NCBI GenBank assembly: GCA_004296455.1
Contig: AP018280.1
Coordinates: 6,498,794 to 6,562,793, forward strand
Origin: Calothrix sp. NIES-4101
Lineage (GTDB): Bacteria; Cyanobacteriota; Cyanobacteriia; Cyanobacteriales; Nostocaceae
DNA: 64,000 nt
Direction of reading: 5' to 3'
Shown: piece by piece, positions 8,917 to 18,563 of the stretch
Layout: the number at the start of each line of letters is the position of its first letter
How positions within the stretch are numbered: the first letter of the stretch is position 1
Program-made: the position numbers and the translations under genes
Notes under the pieces: generated by a model
The model's database searches: none
Seen by the model: only the letters and a program-made list of their open reading frames with translations
Told to the model about the DNA's origin: nothing

Positions 8917-10263
8917 ATGCACTGACATAAGTTCCCAAAATTCATCGGTAAAATTTATTAAATCTAAAAACCGTTGGTTTCTCTCCTGAGATTCTGCGGT
9001 TTTTATTTTTTGACTTTCTTCTAGGAGAAAAAGCTGTGTTTTCTTCTTTTGAATTACCTCTTTCAAATCGGGGTCATTTAATGCTTCTAGTTTTGCGATA
9101 GTTTCCATCAAGGCAACAGCTTCAGGACTTACAAGGCTTGTTTTACTTGGGTTCTCTAGAGTTTTTGCAACAAGATACTCAGCATGTTTCAGGAGTTCCC
9201 CCCGGACTATTTCCTCGATTTGTTCTAATGAAACCCCTCCATAATTCGCATATTCGGGGCTGCATCTAGGGTCGTGTTCCCTTGCCCTGCGACACGACAA
9301 AGCATATCCATAACTGCCATCTTTACGCTTATAATTAGCCTTCAAAGTCATTAAGCCTTGGCAGTTTATACACTTAGCTATTCCAGAGAAAGGGTTCTTT
9401 AAATTATCTGAAGAGACTCCCTTTTTCCTTGCTTTGTTGTCCTCGAAAATGTTTTTGATAACTAGCCATTCGTGTTCACTAATTAATGGCTCATGGGAAC
9501 CCTCAACGACCATTTGCGGGGTCTTATGTCCAAAGGATAGGTATTGTAATTTCCCTCTTAAAATAGCATTCTCAAGCCATCTTTTAAGTCCGTGACTGAG
9601 GGGAGGTTTAAGGTGAATCTTCCCTGAATAACTCGGAGGTGGGCAGTAATAAATCTTACGAAATTCTGATGCAGTTTTCCCCAAACTTTTATATTCAAGG
9701 AATATTTCTATTAAATGCCGAGCTACTTCAAAGTAACTTTTATTTGATTCAGGGTACAGGTCATGATTTGGTCGAAGTTGATTATCTATTTTTAAATATC
9801 CAAAAACAGCTTTATAAGGTTCTTTGCGTTCGCGATGTTTTTTATGTCCCTGTAGCGAGTGATTTTGAATTCTATCTCTGACTTGTGCTGCGAAAGCTGC
9901 CTTGAGTCTCCCCAACATTTTGCCATCGGGCGACAATAAATCAATTTCGCCCTCTTCTAATGTTTTAAGAACGCAGTTATACTTTGCGAATAGTTCTCGG
10001 AGATTTTCCCATTGACCGGGACTGCGGGTTAGTCTGTCAAAGTTTGGAATGACAACCATTTGCACATTCCCAGTTTGTACCTGTGATAAAACTTCATTTA
10101 ACCCCTTTCGGGTTTCTGAGACACCGCTTTCAACGTCAAAATAAATAAAAGGTTCTGGGATGCCAAAATTTTTTAAAGCTTCAACGTATCGCTCCAAGCC
10201 ATGACCATCGTCTGATTGTTGTTGGGTTGATACACGGCAATACCCCAGGATTAGTCGCTGCAT
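8836..10263 (-). CDS. Large serine recombinase, XisF-like
   Basis: 475 residues. The N-terminal resolvase domain has GYCRVSTQQQ with nucleophile Ser12 and the NFDRLTRS motif. A recombinase domain follows (about 145-270), then a zinc ribbon (CINCQG near 295, SCRRAREHDPRC near 330) and a coiled-coil C-terminus. Length and architecture match the large serine integrases that include XisF, which excises the fdxN element during heterocyst differentiation. The gene starts 18 bases beyond the stop of the truncated coxA on the same strand, about 50 bases from the coxA break. Large serine recombinase genes typically lie this close to their attachment site. It could be transcribed from the coxB promoter. 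XisH and XisI homologues, known partners in the fdxN system, are not in the window. Confidence 0.92.
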   Translation of the reverse strand: MQRLILGYCRVSTQQQSDDGHGLERYVEALKNFGIPEPFIYFDVESGVSETRKGLNEVLSQVQTGNVQMVVIPNFDRLTRSPGQWENLRELFAKYNCVLKTLEEGEIDLLSPDGKMLGRLKAAFAAQVRDRIQNHSLQGHKKHRERKEPYKAVFGYLKIDNQLRPNHDLYPESNKSYFEVARHLIEIFLEYKSLGKTASEFRKIYYCPPPSYSGKIHLKPPLSHGLKRWLENAILRGKLQYLSFGHKTPQMVVEGSHEPLISEHEWLVIKNIFEDNKARKKGVSSDNLKNPFSGIAKCINCQGLMTLKANYKRKDGSYGYALSCRRAREHDPRCSPEYANYGGVSLEQIEEIVRGELLKHAEYLVAKTLENPSKTSLVSPEAVALMETIAKLEALNDPDLKEVIQKKKTQLFLLEESQKIKTAESQERNQRFLDLINFTDEFWELMSVHSRNLLYHDLIEVIWCDRGRIDVVFYS

Positions 10264-10281
10264 AACTTCTCAATAAAACTC

Positions 10282-10605
10282 TCAGAGAATTTTACCACGG
10301 TAAGTAGTCATCCATGTAAATATCATAATAGTCCCGTGGTTTGTCATAAAGGCATTGTAGAGATTTGGGTCGAGAAAGTCGGAATCAGGTGTGGCAAGTT
10401 CTGTTCGTAGTGCTACCGCCATCAAGCCACCAATTAAATAGAAGAAAAAGGAGGTGACTAGATATTGAATTCCAATTACCTTATGGTCGGTATTGAAGGT
10501 GAAGTAATGATACCATTTCCAAGGTTCAGTATGGGTGGTATGACTAACCACCACATGTCCAACTTGTTTATCAGGGGGAGTGTTATGTGGAAGTTGTAAT
10601 GTCAT
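10282..10605 (-). pseudogene. coxA: Cytochrome c oxidase subunit I, 5' fragment (interrupted coxA/ctaD)
   Basis: 107 codons, of which about 96 are CoxA. The fragment has the N-terminal tail, the first membrane helix (YLVTSFFFYLIGGLMAVAL) and the start of helix II with NHGTIMIF, including the first low-spin heme ligand His. Full CoxA is about 550 residues, so the CuB/heme a3 centre and most helices are absent. The frame then runs into 11 foreign codons and stops just before the serine recombinase. It follows coxB on the same strand, as in coxBAC operons. The gene is either reversibly interrupted by an excisable element or dead. The 3' part was not found in 1-10281, so the distal boundary should be left of the window if the gene is still restorable. 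Confidence 0.88.
10300..10320. other. Inferred coxA/element junction (attachment-site core nearby)
   Basis: Read on the minus strand, CoxA follows the family sequence through NHGTIMIF and then departs into TWMTTYRGKIL and a stop. Cytochrome oxidases normally continue LW and then the second-helix sequence. The crossover therefore lies at or just after the IF codons (about 10305-10320). The core repeat cannot be fixed without the other end, which is not in the window. Confidence 0.6.
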
Positions 10606-10747
10606 AGGATTTTTGATTTATGGCAATTTCTGGTTGGATTTTGGATTGAGAAGAATTAACCGCAGATACAGGCTCATGAATGCTGAAAAATACTAACGAA
10701 TACTCAATAAATCCTGATAAATCCTGTGCTAATCCAAAATCCAATAT

Positions 10748-11977
10748 CTATCGGAAATTTGTTACTCCCATTGCTTGAACATAAGGCGCAAGATACTCAG
10801 CGTTTGAGAGTTCGCTTGGTTGGAAGGCTACAATTTGCTCAGGGTTTTGAGCTTGGGCGATACGATTGGTTTCTAACCAGTTGTCAAAGTCTTCTGGTGT
10901 GTGGACAATGACTTGGGTACGCATGGAGCCATGATATCCTCCGCAAAGTTCCGCGCAAACAATTGGATAAGTTCCTGGTTTAGTAGCAATGAATCTGAGT
11001 TCGGTGGCTTGTCCGGGAATTGCGTCTTGTTTGAGTCGGAATTGGGGTATCCATAAAGCATGAATCACATCGGTTGCAGCGATGTTGAGTTGAACATCCG
11101 CACCAACGGGGACATGAAGTTCACCGGATGTGATTTCGCTACCGGGATAATTGAATATCCAAGCAAATTGCATACCCGTAACATTCACCAGTAAATCGGC
11201 TGATTTTCCTGTTTTCTGGGGACTCGCACCAATCCCAATATCTGGTTGAATGACTGCAATTTTACTTCTGACAGGTACTTTTACGGGTACTTGAATGGGT
11301 GCTTCAATTGGTGTTTCGTCGATGACTTCATCAGTTATTTCATCTGGTAATTCAACTGATGCTGCTGTGGTTGCTTCATCAGGTGTTTGCACAGATATTG
11401 TTTCTATAGAAGTTTCCGATGTTTCCGATGTCTCAACTGATTCTTCAGCTAATTCGGGAATGGGTAATACTGTTGTTGTTTCCGCAGGTGTTTCCACCGG
11501 TTCAGTGATAATATTTGTATCATCTACAGCATCACTAGCCTCATCTAATGTTGCTGCAAAAGCAGTTCCCGGCGTTGTCTGACTATGGCTAACCATTGCG
11601 TGATGGCTATCAGTACCTAAACCACCCATTTGGGTATAAACATCAACACTATATATTCCCAAACCAATGACAATGATGGAAGGGATAGCTGTCCAGAATA
11701 TTTCTAAGGCGAAATTTCCTTCAATTGGACTACCATCGCGCTCATCACCTGGGCGCTGGCGATATTGAAACAGAAAAATTGCGATCGCGCCTTGAACAAC
11801 TAAAAATAAAGCAGTACCAATGATGACCATTACTTGAAAAAAGTCATCAACCAATGGAGCCTGTGCGGATGCTTGTTCTGGCATGAGAAGATCAGAATAC
11901 TGACCAACCCACATACTAATCAGGGCGATGAGTATTCCCGCAACCAGCGTTAATAGGGAAACAGGGATTTGTTGCAT
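10748..11977 (-). CDS. coxB: Cytochrome c oxidase subunit II with long acidic insertion
   Basis: 409 residues. An N-terminal hydrophobic segment (about 5-25), two membrane helices (about 50-112), then a lumen/periplasm-side CuA domain with ligands in CAELCGGYHGSM plus an upstream His (DVIHALW), so the CuA site is complete. Between helix II and the CuA domain is an unusual stretch of about 100 residues (about 135-235) rich in Thr, Glu, Pro, Val and Ser (ETSETSETS, PIEAPIQVPVKVPV). This makes the protein clearly longer than the usual 300-330. It is first in the operon with the interrupted coxA. Its position beside fdxB and patB matches, from memory, the heterocyst-specific cox2 locus of Anabaena, which supports a role in respiratory oxygen removal in heterocysts. 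Confidence 0.93.
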   Translation of the reverse strand: MQQIPVSLLTLVAGILIALISMWVGQYSDLLMPEQASAQAPLVDDFFQVMVIIGTALFLVVQGAIAIFLFQYRQRPGDERDGSPIEGNFALEIFWTAIPSIIVIGLGIYSVDVYTQMGGLGTDSHHAMVSHSQTTPGTAFAATLDEASDAVDDTNIITEPVETPAETTTVLPIPELAEESVETSETSETSIETISVQTPDEATTAASVELPDEITDEVIDETPIEAPIQVPVKVPVRSKIAVIQPDIGIGASPQKTGKSADLLVNVTGMQFAWIFNYPGSEITSGELHVPVGADVQLNIAATDVIHALWIPQFRLKQDAIPGQATELRFIATKPGTYPIVCAELCGGYHGSMRTQVIVHTPEDFDNWLETNRIAQAQNPEQIVAFQPSELSNAEYLAPYVQAMGVTNFR

Positions 11978-12765
11978 ATAAACAAAACTCTGTAAATTAT
12001 TATGAAAGGTGTTATTGTCTGGAATCGAATTTGGTTTTGCTTTTGGTGCTAGCTACTTCTACTCTCTTCCCAACAAATAGGCATTTATTGCAAAGATACC
12101 TTTATGTAGATATTTTTTTGCGTTTTTACTAATTCATTCTTGACACAGATAAATATTTTCTTGCTTGTTTTTTAGTTTTTTTTAATATATCGCCTCCAAA
12201 AAACAAACACAAAAAATTATAATATTTTGTTTGTAAATAACATAATTGTTATTATGCAATTGTCTATAGAAAAAAATTGAATTACATGGATAAGTAGGAA
12301 AGTGGAATTATTTGTAAGCTCAAAACAACTACCGAACTATGCCTGAGCTTGTCGAAGTGTCAAAACCCATTATTTAGTTCGCTTTAATCTAACCCAGTTA
12401 CTTAAGCTAACAAGACAAGTAATACTTATCTTTAGAGGTAAATATTTGATGATAAATTTGTATAATTAAAGCCTAAGATTAAATTTTCTAAATAAATTTT
12501 ATAAATTAAACTTAAAATTGGCGATTTAGTTTGCAGAGAACATTCCCCTTAAATACATCATATTGGACTATTTAATTGAACTAAATTTTGTCATGCTTTA
12601 CAGATAAATGGATTGTCGAAAAATCACACCATGATAATTTCATAATCCACTATCCACCATTCAAAATTCATCATTCATCATCGACAGTCCAAAATGACAA
12701 CATGTGACTAAATCTACTTACTGGTAGTTAAATAAACCAATCACACAAATAAATTCCACCAGCAA
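11978..12765. other. Intergenic region upstream of coxB
   Basis: 788 bases, strongly AT-rich, with no gene seen. It must hold the coxB promoter (minus strand) and the 3' end of fdxB. It includes a short dispersed repeat of the CCTGAGCTTGTCGAAGTG type near 12342. No GTA-N8-TAC NtcA site was found. Confidence 0.6.
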
Positions 12766-13059
12766 TTAATTGTCTATAGCTGCGTGAGTATAGCAATTTT
12801 TAGAACAAATTTTTGCACATGCTTCACAACCAATACAGTTATCAGCATTAGCAATAGTCATTACTTTCTTCTCGATTTCGTCGTCTTCTTCATTTTCAAC
12901 AAATTCCCCCTCTTCATTCATGGCTTTTAGTTCTAAAACATTATGCCCGCAAATTTTAAAACATCTACCACAACCAATGCATTTATCTTGATCAATTGCT
13001 TGAACAAATTTAGGTGTCCAAGTTTTACCACCGAATGTCAATCCTGTTAGTGTCGCCAT
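12766..13059 (-). CDS. fdxB: Ferredoxin III, nif-type 2[4Fe-4S] (FdxB)
   Basis: 97 residues with two cluster motifs, [13 protein letters not shown] near residue 27 and [13 protein letters not shown] near 76. An acidic stretch ([16 protein letters not shown]) separates them, and the N-terminus is [16 protein letters not shown]. This is the pattern of nif-specific ferredoxin III, a small electron carrier linked to nitrogenase. It sits between patB and coxB, pointing the same way as coxB. The upstream spacer of 1.1 kb is shared with divergent patB, so both may respond to the nitrogen-starvation programme. Confidence 0.92.
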   Translation of the reverse strand: MATLTGLTFGGKTWTPKFVQAIDQDKCIGCGRCFKICGHNVLELKAMNEEGEFVENEEDDEIEKKVMTIANADNCIGCEACAKICSKNCYTHAAIDN

Positions 13060-14205
13060 TGCTCGTCAACCTTTTGAAGTTTTTACTCTTGTTAGTGCAT
13101 GATTACTGCTCTGTTTTTGATGTTAACAAATGATTTGTAATGAAATAGTAACGTTTATATCTGTAGTTAATCTCTGGCATTTATCTAATTTATTTTCTAT
13201 CTCTAACTGCAATTTACTATTAATAATAATAAGTTATTCAAGAACTAAATATGTAAGTTTTAATTAGCTAACTCGCAGATATTTAGCAGTTAAAATGTTG
13301 ACTTTTTTCTGATTATGCTTTAATTTACCTGACTTTATGTACCTCTAAATTATCGAATTACAACTGCAATAATCTGATATTTAATGTAGGTGATATCTTG
13401 ATAAAATTGGCATATTTGCAGTATATTTTTATTTTATTTTATTTTTTGCAAATTTATTTTATTTGCATTTTACGGATATTTTAAACTAGTCAACCGTAAA
13501 AATATTTAAATTATATAGAATAAAATTTAGCTAAATTTATACAAGTCAGTGATTTTAATGAATCTTGAGACAAAATTTCAATTAGTTAATAATTGGCAGA
13601 TTGAATATTGAGAACATAATTATAAAAAGGCTCGTATCAGAATATATAATTTGCTCTAAAAGTAATATTGCGGTTTTAATCGAATATATTTTTATTGGGA
13701 AAATGTAATAATAAATACACTTTTATAATTCTTCTTAATTATTAATAATATTAATGAAGCGAGGGGGCTTGCTAATCCTGTGTTTTTGAGTTATTCACTA
13801 ACACTTAATAGTTTTTGAGATATTTTAGTTTGTGATGTGATTATGTGATTTCAGTGTGAAATTAGAGAAATGTTAGTAGGTATGCTCAATGAATCACATA
13901 AAAACTATATCATCGCTCAGTACGAACAATTGGGTCACAAATTTTGTGAAATATTGTAAAAAAGAAAGATACAAAAAAGCAAAGGTTTATAACCTTGAAT
14001 AGCTTTTTTAAAAAGGGGGAATATGGGTGTGGATGTGGATAATTCTTTTGGTAATTAAATAATCAAAATTATATTCTTCTTACCAGAAAATTGTCGTCAC
14101 AAGTGCTTCTTTGTCGATGACTAGGAAGAGTGAGTGAATCGAAGGAACACATCCAGTGGAGATTTGAGTAAAAGCATACGAAGAGAGTAACGTGGCAATT
14201 GCCTT
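13060..14205. other. Long AT-rich divergent spacer between fdxB and patB
   Basis: About 1.15 kb of very AT-rich DNA with no convincing frame. It carries the divergent promoters of fdxB and patB. One GTA-N8-TAC match is listed separately. No other defined site could be recognised. Confidence 0.6.
13705..13718. promoter_or_regulatory. Candidate NtcA box GTAATAATAAATAC
   Basis: This fits GTA-N8-TAC and lies about 490 bases upstream of patB and 650 upstream of fdxB. A TATAAT hexamer lies only 5 bases downstream. The 22-23 base spacing of a classical NtcA-activated promoter is therefore not satisfied, and in DNA this AT-rich a chance match is quite possible. Confidence 0.3.
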
Positions 14206-15792
14206 ATGCCTTACACAATTCCAAATAACAGTTGCATTGGATGCGATGATTGTCGCCCTCAATGTCCTGTGGGTGCTATCAAGATTGAAAATAATGAATA
14301 TTGGATTGATCCTTGTTTATGTAATAACTGCGAGGGTTTTTATCCAGAGCCTCAGTGTGTGTCTGTATGTCCGACGCTTTCGCCGATTCCATTACAAGTG
14401 AAGCGGGGAAGATGCAAAGTAGAACCAAGGGAAGCAACAAGCCCAAGTTTATTTTCTAATGGTAAGAGTAATCCTTTTGCATCTGCGATCGCAATTTGGG
14501 AAGCTTGTAATGTCTTATCACAACGGACATCCCTACCTTGGGAAGTTGATGAGAATGGGCATATCTGCTATCGTCGCCAGGTAAATCAAGGAAAAGGTGC
14601 GATCGCATTTCATCTGACTGTACCATTTAGCGATGACAAACTCGCAACCCAAATGGCAGCAGTGGAAATGTTAGATATTCGCGCTGCTAGTATTCACCTC
14701 ATTTTTGCCGCTTACGTAACAGCTATAGATAAACCTTGGCAACAAGAATTTACGATTGATGATAAACAAATTGAGAAATATTTGGGGTTAGAAAAACGTA
14801 AAGACCTCAATAAAACAGCAAAATTATCATTAATCAAAAACTTAGTTCGTCAAGTTTGTTCCCTAGTAGTTTCGCTTGATTGGGCACAACAAGGTCGAGT
14901 CCGAGGATTTACAATTGAAAAAACTCCTCTATGGCATTTAATCGATATTCAGCATCATTTCCAAGAAGATGACAAAGGCTGTAAATATCTGATTGGCTTA
15001 ACTTTTAAAGTGAAAGCTGGTATTTGGTCGCAGTATTTTTTAAATAGACAAGGTTGCAAAGAACGTACTGCATTCTATCAATATGGTAGTTTACCAAAGT
15101 CACTCTTAAATACAGTTATGAGTATTTGGCAGCAACATGAAGGTGCCGCAAGATTAATGCTATGGCTGTTATTTAAAACCAAGATGGGTAAGGAACAACG
15201 CATTACAGTTCCGACTCTATTACGGGTAGCCTACGGGGAAGAAAAAGTGGCGACAGCTTGCAGACAACGCGATGATAGAAAGCGGTTGTTACGAACCTTT
15301 GAAAGTGATTTAGAAGTATTAAATCACTATGGCATGAAGCCAAAGTTTGACCCGATTACCTATCCGCCAAATATTCAACCTTTATGGGCTAAATTAGTAG
15401 ACATACCTGAAGACCCAGATGAGGCGATCGAATTTTGGATTAATGATGGTGGAGGGACTTCGCGGTTAACAGATGCAGGTCCGCGAGGAAAATGGAATCT
15501 GTTAATGAATGCCCGGATTTTAGCATTTGAATTACCTCCAGAAATAGAACAGCAACTTGCGGAGGCAGAAAAAAAACACCGAACAGTCAGAAATAAAAGG
15601 AAGAATAAAACTACAGGAGGATTGTTAGGAGAGCAAATTTTACAAGCACGAAAAAACTTGAATTTATCACAGCGTGAATTGGCAAAACTCGCTGGAAAAA
15701 GTCAGAGTTGGATTCGTGATATTGAAAATGGTCGCCTCAAAGTTAAATCGGAAGACCAATCCATCTTAAGGAAAGTATTAGGAATTGCCTGA
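14206..15792 (+). CDS. patB: PatB / CnfR, nif-gene regulator
   Basis: 528 residues, close to the length I recall for Anabaena PatB. The N-terminus is a bacterial-type 2[4Fe-4S] ferredoxin domain (CIGCDDCRPQCPVGAI and CLCNNC...PQCVSVCP). The long middle part is family-specific. The C-terminus is a helix-turn-helix (about 470-528: ILQARKNLNLSQRELAKLAG, SWIRDIENGRLKV). In heterocystous cyanobacteria PatB/CnfR is needed for nif expression and diazotrophic growth, and the Fe-S domain is thought to sense low oxygen. All cluster cysteines and the DNA-binding helix are present. It is divergent from fdxB, next to the heterocyst cytochrome oxidase. No strong ribosome binding site precedes the ATG. Confidence 0.95.
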   Translation: MPYTIPNNSCIGCDDCRPQCPVGAIKIENNEYWIDPCLCNNCEGFYPEPQCVSVCPTLSPIPLQVKRGRCKVEPREATSPSLFSNGKSNPFASAIAIWEACNVLSQRTSLPWEVDENGHICYRRQVNQGKGAIAFHLTVPFSDDKLATQMAAVEMLDIRAASIHLIFAAYVTAIDKPWQQEFTIDDKQIEKYLGLEKRKDLNKTAKLSLIKNLVRQVCSLVVSLDWAQQGRVRGFTIEKTPLWHLIDIQHHFQEDDKGCKYLIGLTFKVKAGIWSQYFLNRQGCKERTAFYQYGSLPKSLLNTVMSIWQQHEGAARLMLWLLFKTKMGKEQRITVPTLLRVAYGEEKVATACRQRDDRKRLLRTFESDLEVLNHYGMKPKFDPITYPPNIQPLWAKLVDIPEDPDEAIEFWINDGGGTSRLTDAGPRGKWNLLMNARILAFELPPEIEQQLAEAEKKHRTVRNKRKNKTTGGLLGEQILQARKNLNLSQRELAKLAGKSQSWIRDIENGRLKVKSEDQSILRKVLGIA

Positions 15793-15947
15793 TTTAATTG
15801 GGAAAGGCTAGTAGGAACAAAAATTTTCTTTCCCATTTATCTTTGTTATTTATTGCGGTTGAATTTTCTGATTCTAGGGTCATCTATTTTTTATTGAGAA
15901 TTTTGTTATAAACTTGCCTTAATCATCCGATCGCAATTGCGTCTCTA

Positions 15948-16307
15948 ATGTTAGTATTTATATTTACATTGATTTTTAATTTGTTACTAGGTTTTACTGT
16001 TATATCTCCCGCAGAAGCTTTTACCTGTCGTGATTACAACAATCACAAAATCTACATTCTCAGTATTAAAAGGAGTGCTAAAAATTACTGGGAATATCGG
16101 GCATCAGTAATTATTGATGGTGTGAGAAGTCCGGTGGAAATGTATGATTGTCGTCAACGGGTTCGCATTGGGAGCGATCGCAATTTAATTGCTTTTGGTG
16201 AGGATGATGGGGGTGAATTAATCTGTAGTTTTTTTAAGATGAGTTCGCCCACAGAAACTGCTAACAAAAAAACACCCACCCAAGAATACATCTTGAATGG
16301 GCATTAG
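15948..16307 (+). CDS. Small secreted protein of unknown function
   Basis: 119 residues. A hydrophobic signal peptide (about 1-24: MLVFIFTLIFNLLLGFTVIS, then PAEAF) suggests cleavage after AEA. The mature part has three cysteines (FTCRDY, YDCRQR, LICSFF) and mixed beta-like sequence, ending in a polar tail. It is probably exported to periplasm or lumen. It follows patB by 155 bases on the same strand, but the spacer makes an operon uncertain. The family is not recognised. Confidence 0.7.
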   Translation: MLVFIFTLIFNLLLGFTVISPAEAFTCRDYNNHKIYILSIKRSAKNYWEYRASVIIDGVRSPVEMYDCRQRVRIGSDRNLIAFGEDDGGELICSFFKMSSPTETANKKTPTQEYILNGH

Positions 16308-16464
16308 TTGTTAGTTAGAAGTTAATAGTTATTCGTCAATAATTATAACTCCTAAATGCGGTATGGGTATATTAAAGACTCTCCCGCAACTGACTCGACA
16401 ATAAAATTTTGATTGGTTCCTGGGAGTGATTTTTGGATTTCTCGCAAAAATCACTCATGATAGC

Positions 16465-18381
16465 TTACTTACTTTCAGTGAAATCAGCATCGATGACATC
16501 ATCACCACCACCAGAGGTGGAAGTATTGCTACCACCAGCAGAGCCAGCGTCACCACCAGGAGCAGCACCTTCAGCACCACCACCTTGTTGATAGAGGTTG
16601 CTGCCGACAGCAAACAATGCTTGTTGCAATTCCGGCATAATCCGCTTGATTTGCTCGTCGTCTTCCTTGGCAACAGCCTCCTTCAGTTCCTTAACCAAAC
16701 CTTCGACTTTGGTTTTATCAGCTTCGGGAACTTTATCACCAAGTTCTTGGATTTGCTTCTCAGCTTGGTAAGCTAACGAGTCGGCTTGGTTTTTGCGATC
16801 GATTTTCTCACGACGTTCTTTGTCAGTCGAAGCGTTTTGTTCGGCATCGCGTACCATGCGCTCAACATCACCTTTGTCGAGGGTGGAAGCCCCAGTAATG
16901 CTAATCGACTGTTCCTTGCCAGTACCCTTATCCTTCGCCGTTACATTCAAGATACCGTTAGCATCGATATCGAACACAACTTCGATTTGAGGTACACCAC
17001 GAGGTGCAGGAGGGATACCATCAAGGCGGAAAGTTCCCAGACTCTTGTTATCGCCGGACATTTCCCGTTCCCCTTGGAGAACGTGAATTTCTACGTTGGT
17101 TTGTCCGTCAACAGCAGTGGAGAATACTTCCGATTTCTTGGTGGGGATTGTAGTGTTACGAGGAATAATCTTGGTCATTACACCACCCAAGGTTTCAACA
17201 CCTAGAGAAAGTGGTGTTACGTCAAGTAACAAAATACCAGTAACGTCACCAGCCAATACACCCGCTTGAATTGCCGCACCAACAGCAACTACTTCATCAG
17301 GGTTTACGGTTTGGTTGGGGTCTTTACCCAAGGTACGTTTAACAATTTCTTGGACTGCGGGTATCCGAGTTGAACCACCCACTAATACAACTTCATCAAT
17401 GGCACTTTTGTCTATTTTGGCATCCCGTAGCGCATTCTCAACGGGAATGCGGCAGCGATCGATCAAATCAGAACAGAGTTCCTCAAACTTCGCACGGGTT
17501 AGAGTGGTGTCGAGGTGCTTGGGACCATCTTGAGTCGCAGTGATGAAAGGCAAGTTAATTTCTGCTTGGGTAACGCTAGAAAGTTCAATTTTCGCCTTTT
17601 CTGCTGCTTCTGTAAGACGTTGCAGCGCTTGTCTATCTTTGCGAAGATCAATACCTTCGGCTTTTCTAAATTCTTCAGCTAAGAAATCAACTATTTTCTT
17701 ATCAAAGTCGTCACCACCAAGGTGGGTATCACCCATGGTTGCTAGTACTTCAAATACACCATCACCAACTTCGAGTACAGATACGTCAAAGGTACCACCA
17801 CCAAGGTCAAATACGAGGATGGTTTCATTACTCTTTTTGTCGAAACCATAAGCCAAAGAAGCTGCTGTAGGTTCGTTGATAATCCGTAGAACTTCGATGC
17901 CGGCGATTTTACCTGCGTCTTTAGTTGCTTGGCGTTGCGAGTCGTTAAAGTAAGCAGGAACGGTAATTACAGCTTGAGTAACAGTTTCGCCTAGATACTT
18001 GCTGGCATCTTCAACTAACTTGCGAAGAACCTTTGCCGAAATTTCTTCTGGTGCAAAATCTTTACCAGCTTGGGGACAAGCTAGTTTGACATTACCGCCA
18101 CTCTGTAAAACCTTATATGATACTTCTGTCGCTTCATTCGTTACTTCTTCATAACGACGACCGATGAAGCGCTTTACCGAATAAAAAGTATTTTCGGGGT
18201 TCATTACCGCTTGGCGTTTTGCGATTTGACCCACTAAAGTATCGCCATTTTTCGCAAATGCAACCACCGATGGAGTTGTCCGAAAACCTTCTGCGTTAGC
18301 AATAACCGTGGGTTTACCACCTTCCATGACTGCCACACAGGAGTTAGTTGTTCCTAAGTCTATTCCAACTACTTTTGCCAT
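16465..18381 (-). CDS. dnaK: Chaperone DnaK (Hsp70)
   Basis: 638 residues, full length. The ATPase domain has [13 protein letters not shown] at the N-terminus, [17 protein letters not shown], the phosphate-2 motif [10 protein letters not shown] and [11 protein letters not shown]. The substrate-binding domain follows the linker [11 protein letters not shown]. The C-terminal tail is rich in Gly and Ser and ends with a variant of the EEVD-like bacterial tail ([12 protein letters not shown]). Cyanobacteria carry several DnaK paralogues; the length and motifs suit the main cytosolic DnaK2 type, an assignment that is inferred. No CIRCE element was seen upstream, and no dnaJ or grpE is adjacent. Confidence 0.96.
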   Translation of the reverse strand: MAKVVGIDLGTTNSCVAVMEGGKPTVIANAEGFRTTPSVVAFAKNGDTLVGQIAKRQAVMNPENTFYSVKRFIGRRYEEVTNEATEVSYKVLQSGGNVKLACPQAGKDFAPEEISAKVLRKLVEDASKYLGETVTQAVITVPAYFNDSQRQATKDAGKIAGIEVLRIINEPTAASLAYGFDKKSNETILVFDLGGGTFDVSVLEVGDGVFEVLATMGDTHLGGDDFDKKIVDFLAEEFRKAEGIDLRKDRQALQRLTEAAEKAKIELSSVTQAEINLPFITATQDGPKHLDTTLTRAKFEELCSDLIDRCRIPVENALRDAKIDKSAIDEVVLVGGSTRIPAVQEIVKRTLGKDPNQTVNPDEVVAVGAAIQAGVLAGDVTGILLLDVTPLSLGVETLGGVMTKIIPRNTTIPTKKSEVFSTAVDGQTNVEIHVLQGEREMSGDNKSLGTFRLDGIPPAPRGVPQIEVVFDIDANGILNVTAKDKGTGKEQSISITGASTLDKGDVERMVRDAEQNASTDKERREKIDRKNQADSLAYQAEKQIQELGDKVPEADKTKVEGLVKELKEAVAKEDDEQIKRIMPELQQALFAVGSNLYQQGGGAEGAAPGGDAGSAGGSNTSTSGGGDDVIDADFTESK

Positions 18382-18563
18382 TGTAGGTGCTGGCTCCGTA
18401 TAAAACTACAAAAAACTACAAAAAATTTGGGTCTAAATAAGGGCGATATATTTGAACTAACTGGGTTTAGAGGCAGCCAGTTCAGCAAGATAACCTTTGG
18501 TTTTGGCTTTTTAAGGGTGGAAACCCATAACTATGCTGATATATATACTGAAGCTCGTACAGC

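Noticed and set aside
13705-13718. Firm NtcA-dependent promoter for patB
   Set aside because: The GTA-N8-TAC match lacks the required spacing to a -10 element and lies about 490 bases from patB; kept only as a low-confidence site.
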